Source: Candidatus Saccharimonadota bacterium (GTDB taxonomy: Bacteria > Patescibacteriota > Saccharimonadia > Saccharimonadales > UBA7683). Taken from it: a DNA stretch of 11,382 nucleotides. Position numbers and translations under genes: made by a program. Position 1 is the stretch's first letter; the number at the start of each line of letters is the position of its first letter. The notes beneath the pieces are model-generated. The model had not been told where the DNA came from. It ran no database searches and worked only from the letters and a program-made list of their open reading frames with translations. The stretch spans positions 1 to 11,382 of the forward strand of contig JAGOUG010000024.1 of NCBI GenBank assembly GCA_018061375.1. Reading direction: 5' to 3'. Shown in pieces: positions 5,056-11,382 of the stretch.

Positions 5056-5966
5056 CTATTAATGCAATCAGAAAGTGTCTGGTCGAGGCTGATTTCTGGC
5101 TTCCAGCCGGTATCTTCACGTAGCCGAGCCGAGCTTCCGTAGATGTCGGCCGGATCGGTCGGCCTCACCTTAGACTCATCAACAACAACCTGTGCATCTG
5201 GTTTACCGGTGAGTACTTTTAGCTTCTCTACAATCTCGCTTCCCTGAGTACTTACACCCGAGCAGGCGTTATACGTGCTGTGTGCAAGGCGGGGGGCGAG
5301 TGCGAGCATGCGGTATGCCCGGGCAATGTCGCGTACATCAGTATAGTCTCGCTTTGTTTCAATATTACCGACATGCACTTCATCACCTGTTTGTAGTTGA
5401 GCAATTACATCAGGGATTAAAAAGCCACCGAGTTGACCTGGGCCAGTATGATTGAATGGGCGCACTACAACACAGTCGAGCCCTACCTCGCGGTAATATT
5501 CACATTGATTCTCTACTAGGATTTTGCTCACAGCATAGGGAGAGGTAATACCAAGTTTAGAATCTTCAGTGAGGGGCATTGGCTGGTCGGGGCTATAAAT
5601 TGCACCACTACTCACAACTACGAATCTTGGTGAGTGGTTTTCGGTACGAAGGTAGTACTCGGCCATCTGGGTAACCATCGCACTATTGAGGTTAATGTAG
5701 TCCTGTGGGTAATCGAATGACCTACCAACTGCCGCCAGCCCTGCAAGGTGTATAACACCGTCTATACGACCATGTACCGGCCACTCTTTTGTTAGATCGG
5801 CTGAGTAGTATGAATCAAGATCATCTGCGATCTCATCATGGGCAGATTTCTCTTGTCCAATACCAATAACTTCAACATCATTCGCCAGCAGCTCCCGTGT
5901 CAGGTGCTTGCCAACAAACCCGTTAATACCCGTTACTACAATTCTTTTTTGAGTCTCTTTAGTCAT
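5052..5966 (-). CDS. rmd: GDP-6-deoxy-4-keto-D-mannose reductase (GDP-D-rhamnose synthesis)
   Basis: Extended short-chain dehydrogenase, 304 residues from the ATG at 5966. Likely reduces the Gmd product at C4 with NAD(P)H to GDP-D-rhamnose. Seen: Rossmann motif VTGINGFVGKHL (11-22), SSGAIY (119-124) with the catalytic Ser, YAVSK (Tyr144, Lys148), RPFNHTGPGQ (169-178), and RDYTDVRDIARAY. The NHTGPGQ and RDYTDVRD motifs are the pattern I associate with Rmd; GDP-L-fucose synthase, the other partner of Gmd, has a different motif set and does epimerisation too. A dTDP/UDP-sugar reductase cannot be excluded by eye, but Gmd is the adjacent gene. An ATG 39 bases further upstream (6005) would overlap wzm and the shared promoter, and adds residues before the Rossmann strand that do not fit the fold, so I reject it. 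No Shine-Dalgarno site: probably leaderless. Confidence 0.87.
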   Translation of the reverse strand: MTKETQKRIVVTGINGFVGKHLTRELLANDVEVIGIGQEKSAHDEIADDLDSYYSADLTKEWPVHGRIDGVIHLAGLAAVGRSFDYPQDYINLNSAMVTQMAEYYLRTENHSPRFVVVSSGAIYSPDQPMPLTEDSKLGITSPYAVSKILVENQCEYYREVGLDCVVVRPFNHTGPGQLGGFLIPDVIAQLQTGDEVHVGNIETKRDYTDVRDIARAYRMLALAPRLAHSTYNACSGVSTQGSEIVEKLKVLTGKPDAQVVVDESKVRPTDPADIYGSSARLREDTGWKPEISLDQTLSDCINS

Positions 5967-5970
5967 TGTT

Positions 5971-5979
5971 TGATATAAT
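5971..5979 (+). promoter_or_regulatory. Predicted extended -10 promoter of the wzm-wzt operon
   Basis: TGATATAAT: a TG extension and a perfect TATAAT hexamer (5974-5979). A weak TTGAGT lies upstream at 5949-5954 with a long 19-bp spacer. The start of transcription is expected at 5986-5987 and the wzm ATG is at 5988, so the message would be leaderless. Confidence 0.6.
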
Positions 5980-5980
5980 A
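5975..5980 (-). promoter_or_regulatory. Predicted -10 of rmd, overlapping the wzm -10
   Basis: On the minus strand TATTAT (5 of 6 matches) at 5980-5975 sits 8 bases before the rmd ATG (5966), so this message too would be leaderless. It is the opposite strand of the wzm -10; the whole space between the two genes is only 21 bp. The -35 is poor. Confidence 0.45.
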
Positions 5981-5987
5981 ACCTATA

Positions 5988-6812
5988 ATGACTACTAAAA
6001 TCCAACGGATCAAGGCGAGGTATCGCTACTCGGCAATTCTTCTAAGAGAATTAGTCGTTTCAGATTTTAAACTCCGGTACCAAAATTCAGTACTTGGCTA
6101 CTTTTGGTCACTTCTACGTCCGTTTTCTTTGTTTGTAATTCTTTACCTTGTCTTCGTAAAGATCTTAAAGGCTGGCGGTGATATTCCACACTTCGGTGTG
6201 TATTTACTGGTGGGTATTATTGTGTGGAACTATTTTGCCGAGGTGACTAACAACAGTGTGACTTCAATTGTGGGTAAGGGTGATTTACTTCGTAAGGTGA
6301 ACTTTCCACGTTATATTATTGTCGTTGCCGGATCATGCTCGGCTCTTATAAACCTGTTCTTCAACTTCATAATTGTTGCAATATTTATGTTAATTGCGAA
6401 CACCGAGATTGCGACGACCGTATTATTATTACCACTTCTTATAATGGAGTTGTTTGTTTTTACGCTGGCAATCGGCTTTCTACTCAGCGCACTGTATGTT
6501 CGTTACCGAGATCTGAGTTTTATCTGGGAAGTTATTATGCAGGGCCTATTCTTCGCGACACCAATTATGTATGACTTTGCATTCGTGAGCGGGCCAAGCC
6601 CCCTTTTGGCTAAAATACTGATTAGTAACCCTATAGCACAGCTCATGCAAGATATGCGCTATATGCTAGTAACTGAAAAAACAGAAACACTCGGGTCGAC
6701 CTTTGGTACGCCGGTAGCCTACCTAATACCAATTACCATAGTTGTAGTAACGAGTGTTTTGGCTGGACTGTATTTTAGATCACGCGCACCATACTTTGCG
6801 GAGGAGGTGTAA
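5988..6812 (+). CDS. wzm: ABC-2 type polysaccharide export permease, Wzm-like
   Basis: Membrane half of an ABC exporter that moves lipid-linked polysaccharide out across the cytoplasmic membrane. 274 residues, normal for the family. The amphipathic N-terminus carries the hallmark KLRYQNSVLGYFWSLLRP (28-45). Six hydrophobic segments follow at about 43-60, 69-86, 108-136, 142-168, 178-196 and 243-263. LRKVNFPR (101-108) and RYRDLSFIW (172-180) are conserved ABC-2/TagG/Wzm positions facing the ATPase. It overlaps the ATPase gene by one base (TAATG), so they form one operon and one transporter. No Shine-Dalgarno precedes its ATG. Teichoic-acid exporters (TagG) belong to the same superfamily; the partner ATPase with a sugar-binding C-terminus and the Gmd/Rmd genes favour a Wzm-type system. 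Confidence 0.93.
   Translation: MTTKIQRIKARYRYSAILLRELVVSDFKLRYQNSVLGYFWSLLRPFSLFVILYLVFVKILKAGGDIPHFGVYLLVGIIVWNYFAEVTNNSVTSIVGKGDLLRKVNFPRYIIVVAGSCSALINLFFNFIIVAIFMLIANTEIATTVLLLPLLIMELFVFTLAIGFLLSALYVRYRDLSFIWEVIMQGLFFATPIMYDFAFVSGPSPLLAKILISNPIAQLMQDMRYMLVTEKTETLGSTFGTPVAYLIPITIVVVTSVLAGLYFRSRAPYFAEEV
6802..6809 (+). promoter_or_regulatory. Ribosome binding site of wzt
   Basis: AGGAGGTG, a near-perfect anti-16S match, 4 bases after the GGAGG core to the ATG at 6812 and inside the end of wzm. It shows the organism has a canonical anti-Shine-Dalgarno sequence, so the absence of such sites at first genes of transcripts is meaningful. Confidence 0.85.
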
Positions 6813-8002
6813 TGACCGAAGAAATTGCAATTAAAGTAGATGGTGTGTATAAAGACTTCGCATTGCCGCACGAAAAAGCTAACTCACTCAAGAGTAGCTT
6901 CTTGCAGCAGATGAAGGGAGGCAAGCGTACTGTTGAAAAACAGCATGCACTCAAGGACATTAGCTTTGAAGTAAAGAAAGGCGAGTTCTTTGGGATAGTT
7001 GGCCGAAATGGAAGCGGTAAAAGCACCCTCCTTAAAATTCTTGCTCAAATATACAAGCCAACCAAAGGCACGGTTAGTGTAAATGGTAGGCTCGTCCCGT
7101 TCATAGAGCTCGGAGTAGGCTTTAACCCGGAATTAACCGGCAAAGACAACGTGTACTTGAGCGCCTCGCTCATGGGCTTCTCTAAAAAAGAGATCGATGG
7201 CATGTATAACGACATTGTTGATTTTGCAGAGCTAGAAAAGTTTATGGATCAAAAACTAAAAAACTACTCGAGCGGTATGCAGGTTCGACTTGCCTTTTCT
7301 ATAGCAACGCGCGTAGACACCGATATTCTCCTCATAGACGAGGTACTTGCCGTTGGAGACGCCGACTTCCAGCGCAAATGCTTCAATTATTTCAAAGACT
7401 TAAAGGCTAGAAATAAAACCGTAGTATTTGTGAGTCATGACATGAGTGCAATCAGAGAATATTGTGACCGAGCGATACTTATTGAAAGGTCAGAGCTTAA
7501 CGCATCTGGCCAACCAACTAATATCGCTCGAAAATATGCCGAAATGTTTATTCAAGAGTCATCAAGTTCACCCAAAAAAAGTGTAAGTGACGACCATAGA
7601 TGGGGAACGGGAGAGGTTAGAGTGCTGAAAGCTGATGCAATAATTAACGGGGACAATCTATTCGTAAATGCTAAAGTCCAGTCCAATGCCATCGTAGATA
7701 AGCTTGTCTACGGCGTACATATTCTGGGCCAAGATGGGAGTGAAATTACTGCAGTCAACAACCGTATGATTTCCGAAAAGGACATTTTGAATATTAGCCC
7801 TGGTTCAACCATCGACTTTAAGTGGCAGATCTTGAACATATTTAACGATGGTGACTACTCAGTCACACTTACACTAGTCGACAATTCTGGCAGAACACTA
7901 GACTGGCTAAATGAAGCCGCTAACTTCACGGTTAAGCGACGTGAGCGCTCTACTACCGCAGTACTACCCCCAATTATTGTAAAATCAAAAATATCTAAGT
8001 AG
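6812..8002 (+). CDS. wzt: Polysaccharide export ATPase with C-terminal carbohydrate-binding domain, Wzt-like
   Basis: ATPase of the ABC exporter with Wzm. 396 residues. The nucleotide-binding domain, 1-about 245, has Walker A GRNGSGKST (64-72), a signature SSGMQ (153-157) and Walker B DILLIDE (171-177), with the switch His209 in VSHD. IELGVGFNPELTGKDN (98-113) is characteristic of the Wzt/TagH subgroup. A Ser-rich linker (247-258) leads to a C-terminal domain (about 260-396) of beta-strand character (GTGEVRVLKADAI, then the stretch ending GDYSVTLTLVDNSGRTLDW), matching the Wzt C-terminal fold. In E. coli O8/O9a that domain binds the capped non-reducing end of the glycan and couples export to chain termination. 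The presence of a methyltransferase 12 bases downstream agrees with such coupling, but the ligand here is unknown. Confidence 0.95.
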   Translation: MTEEIAIKVDGVYKDFALPHEKANSLKSSFLQQMKGGKRTVEKQHALKDISFEVKKGEFFGIVGRNGSGKSTLLKILAQIYKPTKGTVSVNGRLVPFIELGVGFNPELTGKDNVYLSASLMGFSKKEIDGMYNDIVDFAELEKFMDQKLKNYSSGMQVRLAFSIATRVDTDILLIDEVLAVGDADFQRKCFNYFKDLKARNKTVVFVSHDMSAIREYCDRAILIERSELNASGQPTNIARKYAEMFIQESSSSPKKSVSDDHRWGTGEVRVLKADAIINGDNLFVNAKVQSNAIVDKLVYGVHILGQDGSEITAVNNRMISEKDILNISPGSTIDFKWQILNIFNDGDYSVTLTLVDNSGRTLDWLNEAANFTVKRRERSTTAVLPPIIVKSKISK

Positions 8003-8004
8003 AC

Positions 8005-8010
8005 TGGAGA
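8005..8010 (+). promoter_or_regulatory. Ribosome binding site of the methyltransferase
   Basis: TGGAGA in the 12-base gap after wzt, GGAG ending 5 bases before the ATG at 8015. It supports this start and translation from the wzm-wzt transcript. Confidence 0.65.
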
Positions 8011-8014
8011 CAAT

Positions 8015-8998
8015 ATGAAAAATTTCATAAACAAATCCCTAAGGTCGACTCGTGACAAGTTTTTTAAGGCTGCGTTGACACACCTAGATAAAAGAATTGA
8101 CGTCATAGAGAGAACCCAAGTTGCCACCAGAGACACAGTTAACTCTATATACAGAAAGCAAATAAACTCTGGAATTATACAACTCTCAGAAAAAGAGATA
8201 TTGACTAAAATATTCACAGGACTAAAAATGTATCTTGACCCCAGGGACCTTTCTGTAGCTACGCACATCGCATTAGACGGGGTATGGGAAGAGCCAATAA
8301 CGAAGGCGTGGATTTCTTTAATTAATGAGAACGACACAGTTTTGGATATTGGAGCAAACTTTGGATACTTCGGACTTCTGGCGGCACAATTTACGAGTAA
8401 AAAAAACTCAAAGGTTGTTATGTTCGAGGCAAACCCCGAGATCGTACCATATGTAAAGAAGAGCCTTAAAACCAACTGGTTTAATGAACAAGCTAAAATC
8501 GAAAACTTTGCAATATCCGACAAAGAAGGAACGCTTACGCTAAATGTACTTGAAGGTTACATAGGGTCATCATCTGTTCAGACTATGGAACAACTCGACA
8601 GCTATATGAGTAAAAAGATGCAACTGAACTTACATAAATCGATTAAAGTCCCAGCGATATCGATTGATCAATACTGCAAAGTTAACAAGATTAAATCACT
8701 AAATCTTATTAAGATGGACATAGAGGGTTCAGAGGAGATGGCCTATAAGGGGATGAGGCAAATGATTAAAGTCAGTCCTAATGTTTCAATGTTTATTGAA
8801 TTCACCAGTGAGGCTTATAGCGACCCGAGAGGTTTCTACAGTCAGATGCTCGAAGACTTCGGGAGCGTGTATTTAATAGACAACGACGGTAGTTTGCTAA
8901 AACCAAGTAATACTACTTATGAATACATTGTTGCGCAGTCTGACGATTGGGTCATGCCTGTTTTTTCTAAGAACTCTAGTCTTCACATAAAGAAATAA
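8015..8998 (+). CDS. FkbM-family SAM-dependent methyltransferase
   Basis: Probably O-methylates a sugar hydroxyl of the exported glycan. 327 residues. VLDIGANFGYFG (109-120) is the SAM-binding motif I, FEANP (137-141) is the acidic motif II seen in FkbM proteins, and LIKMDIEGSEEMAYKGM (231-247) is the FkbM hallmark. Residues 1-60 come before the family domain and are charged and helical (from FKAALTHLDKRIDVIERTQ on), with a possible short coiled coil at about 24-49. Third gene of the wzm-wzt operon, 12 bases after wzt, with its own Shine-Dalgarno site. In ABC-dependent O-antigen systems a methyltransferase that caps the chain determines length and is read by the Wzt C-terminal domain; the operon order suggests that, though internal decoration of the chain is equally possible. 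Its base composition looks more AT-rich than gmd. Confidence 0.9.
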   Translation: MKNFINKSLRSTRDKFFKAALTHLDKRIDVIERTQVATRDTVNSIYRKQINSGIIQLSEKEILTKIFTGLKMYLDPRDLSVATHIALDGVWEEPITKAWISLINENDTVLDIGANFGYFGLLAAQFTSKKNSKVVMFEANPEIVPYVKKSLKTNWFNEQAKIENFAISDKEGTLTLNVLEGYIGSSSVQTMEQLDSYMSKKMQLNLHKSIKVPAISIDQYCKVNKIKSLNLIKMDIEGSEEMAYKGMRQMIKVSPNVSMFIEFTSEAYSDPRGFYSQMLEDFGSVYLIDNDGSLLKPSNTTYEYIVAQSDDWVMPVFSKNSSLHIKK

Positions 8999-9001
8999 GA
9001 C

Positions 9002-10240
9002 CTAAACCTCCTTGCTCAGGATGTATTGTATGGTTTGTCTACCCGTATCATCCCAGTTGAAGTTTTTGGACTGCTTTATGCCACTTGAAATATATTCATC
9101 GCGCGTAGAGGGACTGTCCATTAGAGTTCTTGTACTATTGTATATACTCAAGCCATCTTGATCTTTTGCATAGATAGCTGCATTACCCGCAACCTCTCTT
9201 GTTGCTGCATTGTCGTAGGTAATAACCGGGCAGCCTGAGCTCATTGATTCAAGGATAGGAAGACCAAAACCTTCATACAATGTCGGGTATACAAACGCGA
9301 GCGCATTCTCAAGCACATAGCGCTTGTCTGATTCACTAATTCTACCAAGTAGGTAAATCTTATCTTTGTAAGAACTTAGGTTAATCGACTTTTGTGCCGT
9401 TGGGCTGAGCTCTTTGCTACCCTGTACGAATTCGTTGCCCCCAAGTACGAGGTTGATATCGTAGCCTCTAGAGTTGAGCAGATTGAAAGCAAAAACCAAT
9501 TCGTGTACTTGTCGTCTTGGGTCAGTCCCACCAATAAACACTAGATACTTTCCCTTGATTTGGTTTATTTTTTCACGGAGTTGGGTATCGACGGTAGTCT
9601 TGCTAGTTTGTACGAAAGATGGAGCAAGATGTATGGTTTTAATTTTTTTCTGATCAACCCGGACAACATTAACTAGGTCGTTGGTGGTTGTTTGAGAGAT
9701 ACTAATCACTTTATTAGCGCGACGCAGAGACCGGAGACCCCTCTTGTAGCGCTTTTCATGATAAAGAGCACGGACTGAACGCAGTATTCTTGAACGAAGC
9801 CTGAGCTGTCTTAGGTGTGCAAATCGGCGCCAACTCGGTAGGTACATGTTTCTGAAGAGTAGAGGGATGATATCATACACGACCACTATTTTTTTTATCT
9901 TGCTACTACGAGGAAGTCCAAACAAAAAGTCAGGCTGAAAGTAAACGTCGGGATGTAATTTTTTAACTTTACCAAAAACAGGCGTAAACATCCCTAGGAT
10001 AAACAGGAATATACCCTTTGGATTTTTTGCAAACTTACGCCGTTCTAATACAACCTCTTGATACTTCTTCGATCCGAGGTCGAGTGAGTAGTCTTTAACT
10101 GGGTTTGATGAGCTATAACGCACCACAATATATTCAGTCTTGTCCTTCGGAAAGTACTGCAATATATTCAGCAAGTAATTACCGATACCACGATTTTCAT
10201 GCCCGACTTGCAAGGCCCGTAAGTCTAATGCTATCTTCAT
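9002..10240 (-). CDS. GT4-family glycosyltransferase
   Basis: GT-B fold glycosyltransferase, 412 residues. Begins MKIALDLRALQVGHENRGIGNYLLNIL: the DLRAL-RGIGNY start is shared with mannosyl/rhamnosyl GT4 enzymes. VVVYDIIPLLF (119-129) is the N-terminal-domain centre. Residues about 138-175 are unusually rich in Arg and Lys (many LR pairs), probably an amphipathic membrane-docking patch. The donor half has VFIGGTDPRRQVHEL (234-248), LLGRISESD, and EX7E as EGFGLPILE with Glu323 and Glu331. Downstream partner of the glycosyltransferase at 10237-11382, overlapping it by 4 bases (ATGA), so their translation is coupled. The stop lies only 3 bases from that of the convergent methyltransferase gene, with no terminator visible. 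Likely builds part of the exported glycan; sugar and linkage cannot be assigned. Confidence 0.92.
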   Translation of the reverse strand: MKIALDLRALQVGHENRGIGNYLLNILQYFPKDKTEYIVVRYSSSNPVKDYSLDLGSKKYQEVVLERRKFAKNPKGIFLFILGMFTPVFGKVKKLHPDVYFQPDFLFGLPRSSKIKKIVVVYDIIPLLFRNMYLPSWRRFAHLRQLRLRSRILRSVRALYHEKRYKRGLRSLRRANKVISISQTTTNDLVNVVRVDQKKIKTIHLAPSFVQTSKTTVDTQLREKINQIKGKYLVFIGGTDPRRQVHELVFAFNLLNSRGYDINLVLGGNEFVQGSKELSPTAQKSINLSSYKDKIYLLGRISESDKRYVLENALAFVYPTLYEGFGLPILESMSSGCPVITYDNAATREVAGNAAIYAKDQDGLSIYNSTRTLMDSPSTRDEYISSGIKQSKNFNWDDTGRQTIQYILSKEV

Positions 10241-11382
10241 TTCGCAGCATCCTCAATTGTTTTGATGAATGACTTTGCCGCACTGAGCGCATCAAATTTG
10301 GCAGCTTGTTCATAACCCGCATCTAGATCTGGTTTCTTCTCAGAGAGTGTTGATTCAATGGCCTTTGCTATCTCGGTGGGATTCAGCGCATCTACGTAGT
10401 GGACGCTCTTGCCACAAGCTTCAGGTAGTGATGAGTTGTCACTTGTAACAACCGGTGTGCCACAGGCAAGTGCCTCAACGGGTGGTATCCCAAAGCCTTC
10501 GTAGACGCTTACATACGTGAAACAACTTGCACCAGAAACAATTGCTGGCAGATCTTCGTCTGTCACATAATCTACGGGCTGAATAATGCGGAGTCCGTCC
10601 ATACGCATTTGCTGAATTTTGGTATGTATTTCATCATCATTCCAACCTTTTGCCCCAACTAGAAGTAGAGCGTACTTTTTTTGAACAGACTCGGGCAACT
10701 TCTTATAGGCATCTAGTAGTGTAGTTAAATTTTTTCGTGGCTCTAGGTTTCCAACAAACAGGATGTACGAATCAAAAATACCATAACGAGCCTTCACTTG
10801 TTTAATCTCTTGTTCGGATCGCTTATAGAATTCGCGCATCTCGATGATTGGGAACACTATATCAACATTCGATTTGTCTACAGCATATTCGTCAGAGATT
10901 TCTGATTTACTGTTGGTAGATATCGTTACAATTCGTTTTGAACGTTGTACGGATTTTTTGACTTGGTCTTGGAGGAACTTCATATTTCTGGCATCGCCAA
11001 ATTGTGGGAACTTGATGAACGAAAGATCGTATATAACCGGAATTGACCTGCTAAAAAGTGTTGGCCAGGAACTATAATTAGGGAATACATACACCTGTTT
11101 CCCAAATATTAAATCAATAGGTGGGAGCAGGTTTTTTTGTTTCAGGCCTGTAACATGCCTGGGTGTCAGAGGTATCTTCCGTACACCAAAGTTTGCATAC
11201 TCATACTTGCCAAGTTTGTGGGCATCTCTGAACGGAACTCCAAGCGTAACTTTTAGGTGAGAATACTCGTCAAGATATAACAGGTTATCGAGTGCCTTTA
11301 AAAGTGAGGCCGTGTAGTGTCCGATGCCACTAAAGTGCGAAAGAACTAATACCTCGGCATCTACGAATACTTTAATTTGTTT
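10237..11382 (-). CDS. GT4-family glycosyltransferase (N-terminus cut by window edge)
   Basis: The frame is open to the right edge: the in-window reading begins KQIKVFVDAEVL and continues SHFSGIGHYTASLLKAL, the standard GT4 N-terminus, so only a few residues are missing. The GTG at 11094 is an internal Val, not the start. At least 381 residues. The acceptor half includes VIYDLSFIKFP. The donor half has ILFVGNLEPRKNL, LLLVGAKGW and EGFGIPPVE with the two EX7E glutamates, then a conserved DNSSLPEACG segment. ILFVGNLEPRKNL is typical of mannosyltransferases of the MtfB/WbaZ type and allied rhamnosyltransferases, which agrees with a mannose/D-rhamnose glycan, but the donor is not proven. Its TGA overlaps the ATG of the next glycosyltransferase by 4 bases. 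Confidence 0.92.
   Translation of the reverse strand, partial: KQIKVFVDAEVLVLSHFSGIGHYTASLLKALDNLLYLDEYSHLKVTLGVPFRDAHKLGKYEYANFGVRKIPLTPRHVTGLKQKNLLPPIDLIFGKQVYVFPNYSSWPTLFSRSIPVIYDLSFIKFPQFGDARNMKFLQDQVKKSVQRSKRIVTISTNSKSEISDEYAVDKSNVDIVFPIIEMREFYKRSEQEIKQVKARYGIFDSYILFVGNLEPRKNLTTLLDAYKKLPESVQKKYALLLVGAKGWNDDEIHTKIQQMRMDGLRIIQPVDYVTDEDLPAIVSGASCFTYVSVYEGFGIPPVEALACGTPVVTSDNSSLPEACGKSVHYVDALNPTEIAKAIESTLSEKKPDLDAGYEQAAKFDALSAAKSFIKTIEDAAK

Noticed and set aside
5967..6005. Upstream ATG for rmd (13 extra residues)
   Set aside because: It would overlap wzm coding and the shared promoter, and the extra residues precede the Rossmann strand without matching the family.
6187..6200. Five-pair hairpin with a cUUCGg tetraloop inside wzm
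   Set aside because: It codes for conserved-looking PHFGV in the permease, is short, and has no flanking U-run; probably chance.
7855..8523. Long open frame (222 codons) antisense to wzt and the methyltransferase
   Set aside because: Both sense frames encode clear conserved families across the same bases, and the antisense protein shows no recognisable domain or start signal.
8996..9004. Bidirectional terminator between the methyltransferase and the convergent glycosyltransferase
   Set aside because: Only 3 bases separate the stops and no hairpin with a U-run is visible on either strand.
11092..11094. GTG as the start of the right-edge glycosyltransferase
   Set aside because: 96 more codons upstream are open and encode the standard GT4 N-terminus (SGIGHY).
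1..11382. tRNA, rRNA, CRISPR array, transposase or phage genes
   Set aside because: I looked on both strands and saw no supporting sequence for any of these.

Overview
The window looks like an accessory, cell-surface polysaccharide locus from a compact bacterial genome with overlapping genes. TGA is used as an ordinary stop (three ORFs end in TGA inside 4-base overlaps with the next gene), so the genetic code is standard. Candidate phyla radiation / Patescibacteria, and within it Saccharibacteria, is my best guess. It rests on the gene style, the moderate GC, the surface SGNH hydrolase with calcium-binding and proline-rich tail, and the pairing of toxin-antitoxin genes with glycan genes. It is an inference without a marker gene; no rRNA or tRNA is present.

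Layout. 1-1382 (+): 3' part of a secreted multidomain SGNH/GDSL hydrolase, cut by the left edge. 1383-1551: a stretch with three abutting hairpins, then the operator and promoter of a toxin-antitoxin pair (1552-2168, +; ribbon-helix-helix antitoxin plus MazF/PemK-like toxin). 2231-3908 (-): a second pair (AbrB/MazE-like antitoxin plus PemK/MazF toxin) whose toxin stop overlaps the start of a GT4 glycosyltransferase. 4012-5055 (+): GDP-mannose 4,6-dehydratase. 5052-5966 (-): GDP-6-deoxy-4-keto-D-mannose reductase. 5988-8998 (+): an operon of ABC-2 polysaccharide permease (Wzm-like), its ATPase with a C-terminal sugar-binding domain (Wzt-like) and a FkbM-type methyltransferase. 9002-11382 (-): two more GT4 glycosyltransferases, overlapping by 4 bases, the upstream one cut by the right edge.

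How it fits together. Gmd and Rmd would turn GDP-mannose into GDP-D-rhamnose. The GT4 enzymes would build a chain on a lipid carrier in the cytoplasm, the methyltransferase could modify or cap the chain, and Wzm/Wzt would export it, with the Wzt C-terminal domain probably recognising the finished end. This resembles ABC-dependent O-antigen/common-antigen pathways. The SGNH hydrolase may act on acyl groups of a surface glycan, but that link is only by position.

The most unusual signals are a perfect 33-bp palindrome inserted in frame in one glycosyltransferase, a hairpin cluster with possible pseudoknots at 1384-1481, two toxin-antitoxin pairs with tandem operator boxes and apparently leaderless antitoxin mRNAs, the toxin-glycosyltransferase overlap, and a 21-bp divergent promoter that seems to make both rmd and wzm leaderless. 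Genes inside operons mostly carry good Shine-Dalgarno sites; genes at the head of transcripts mostly do not.
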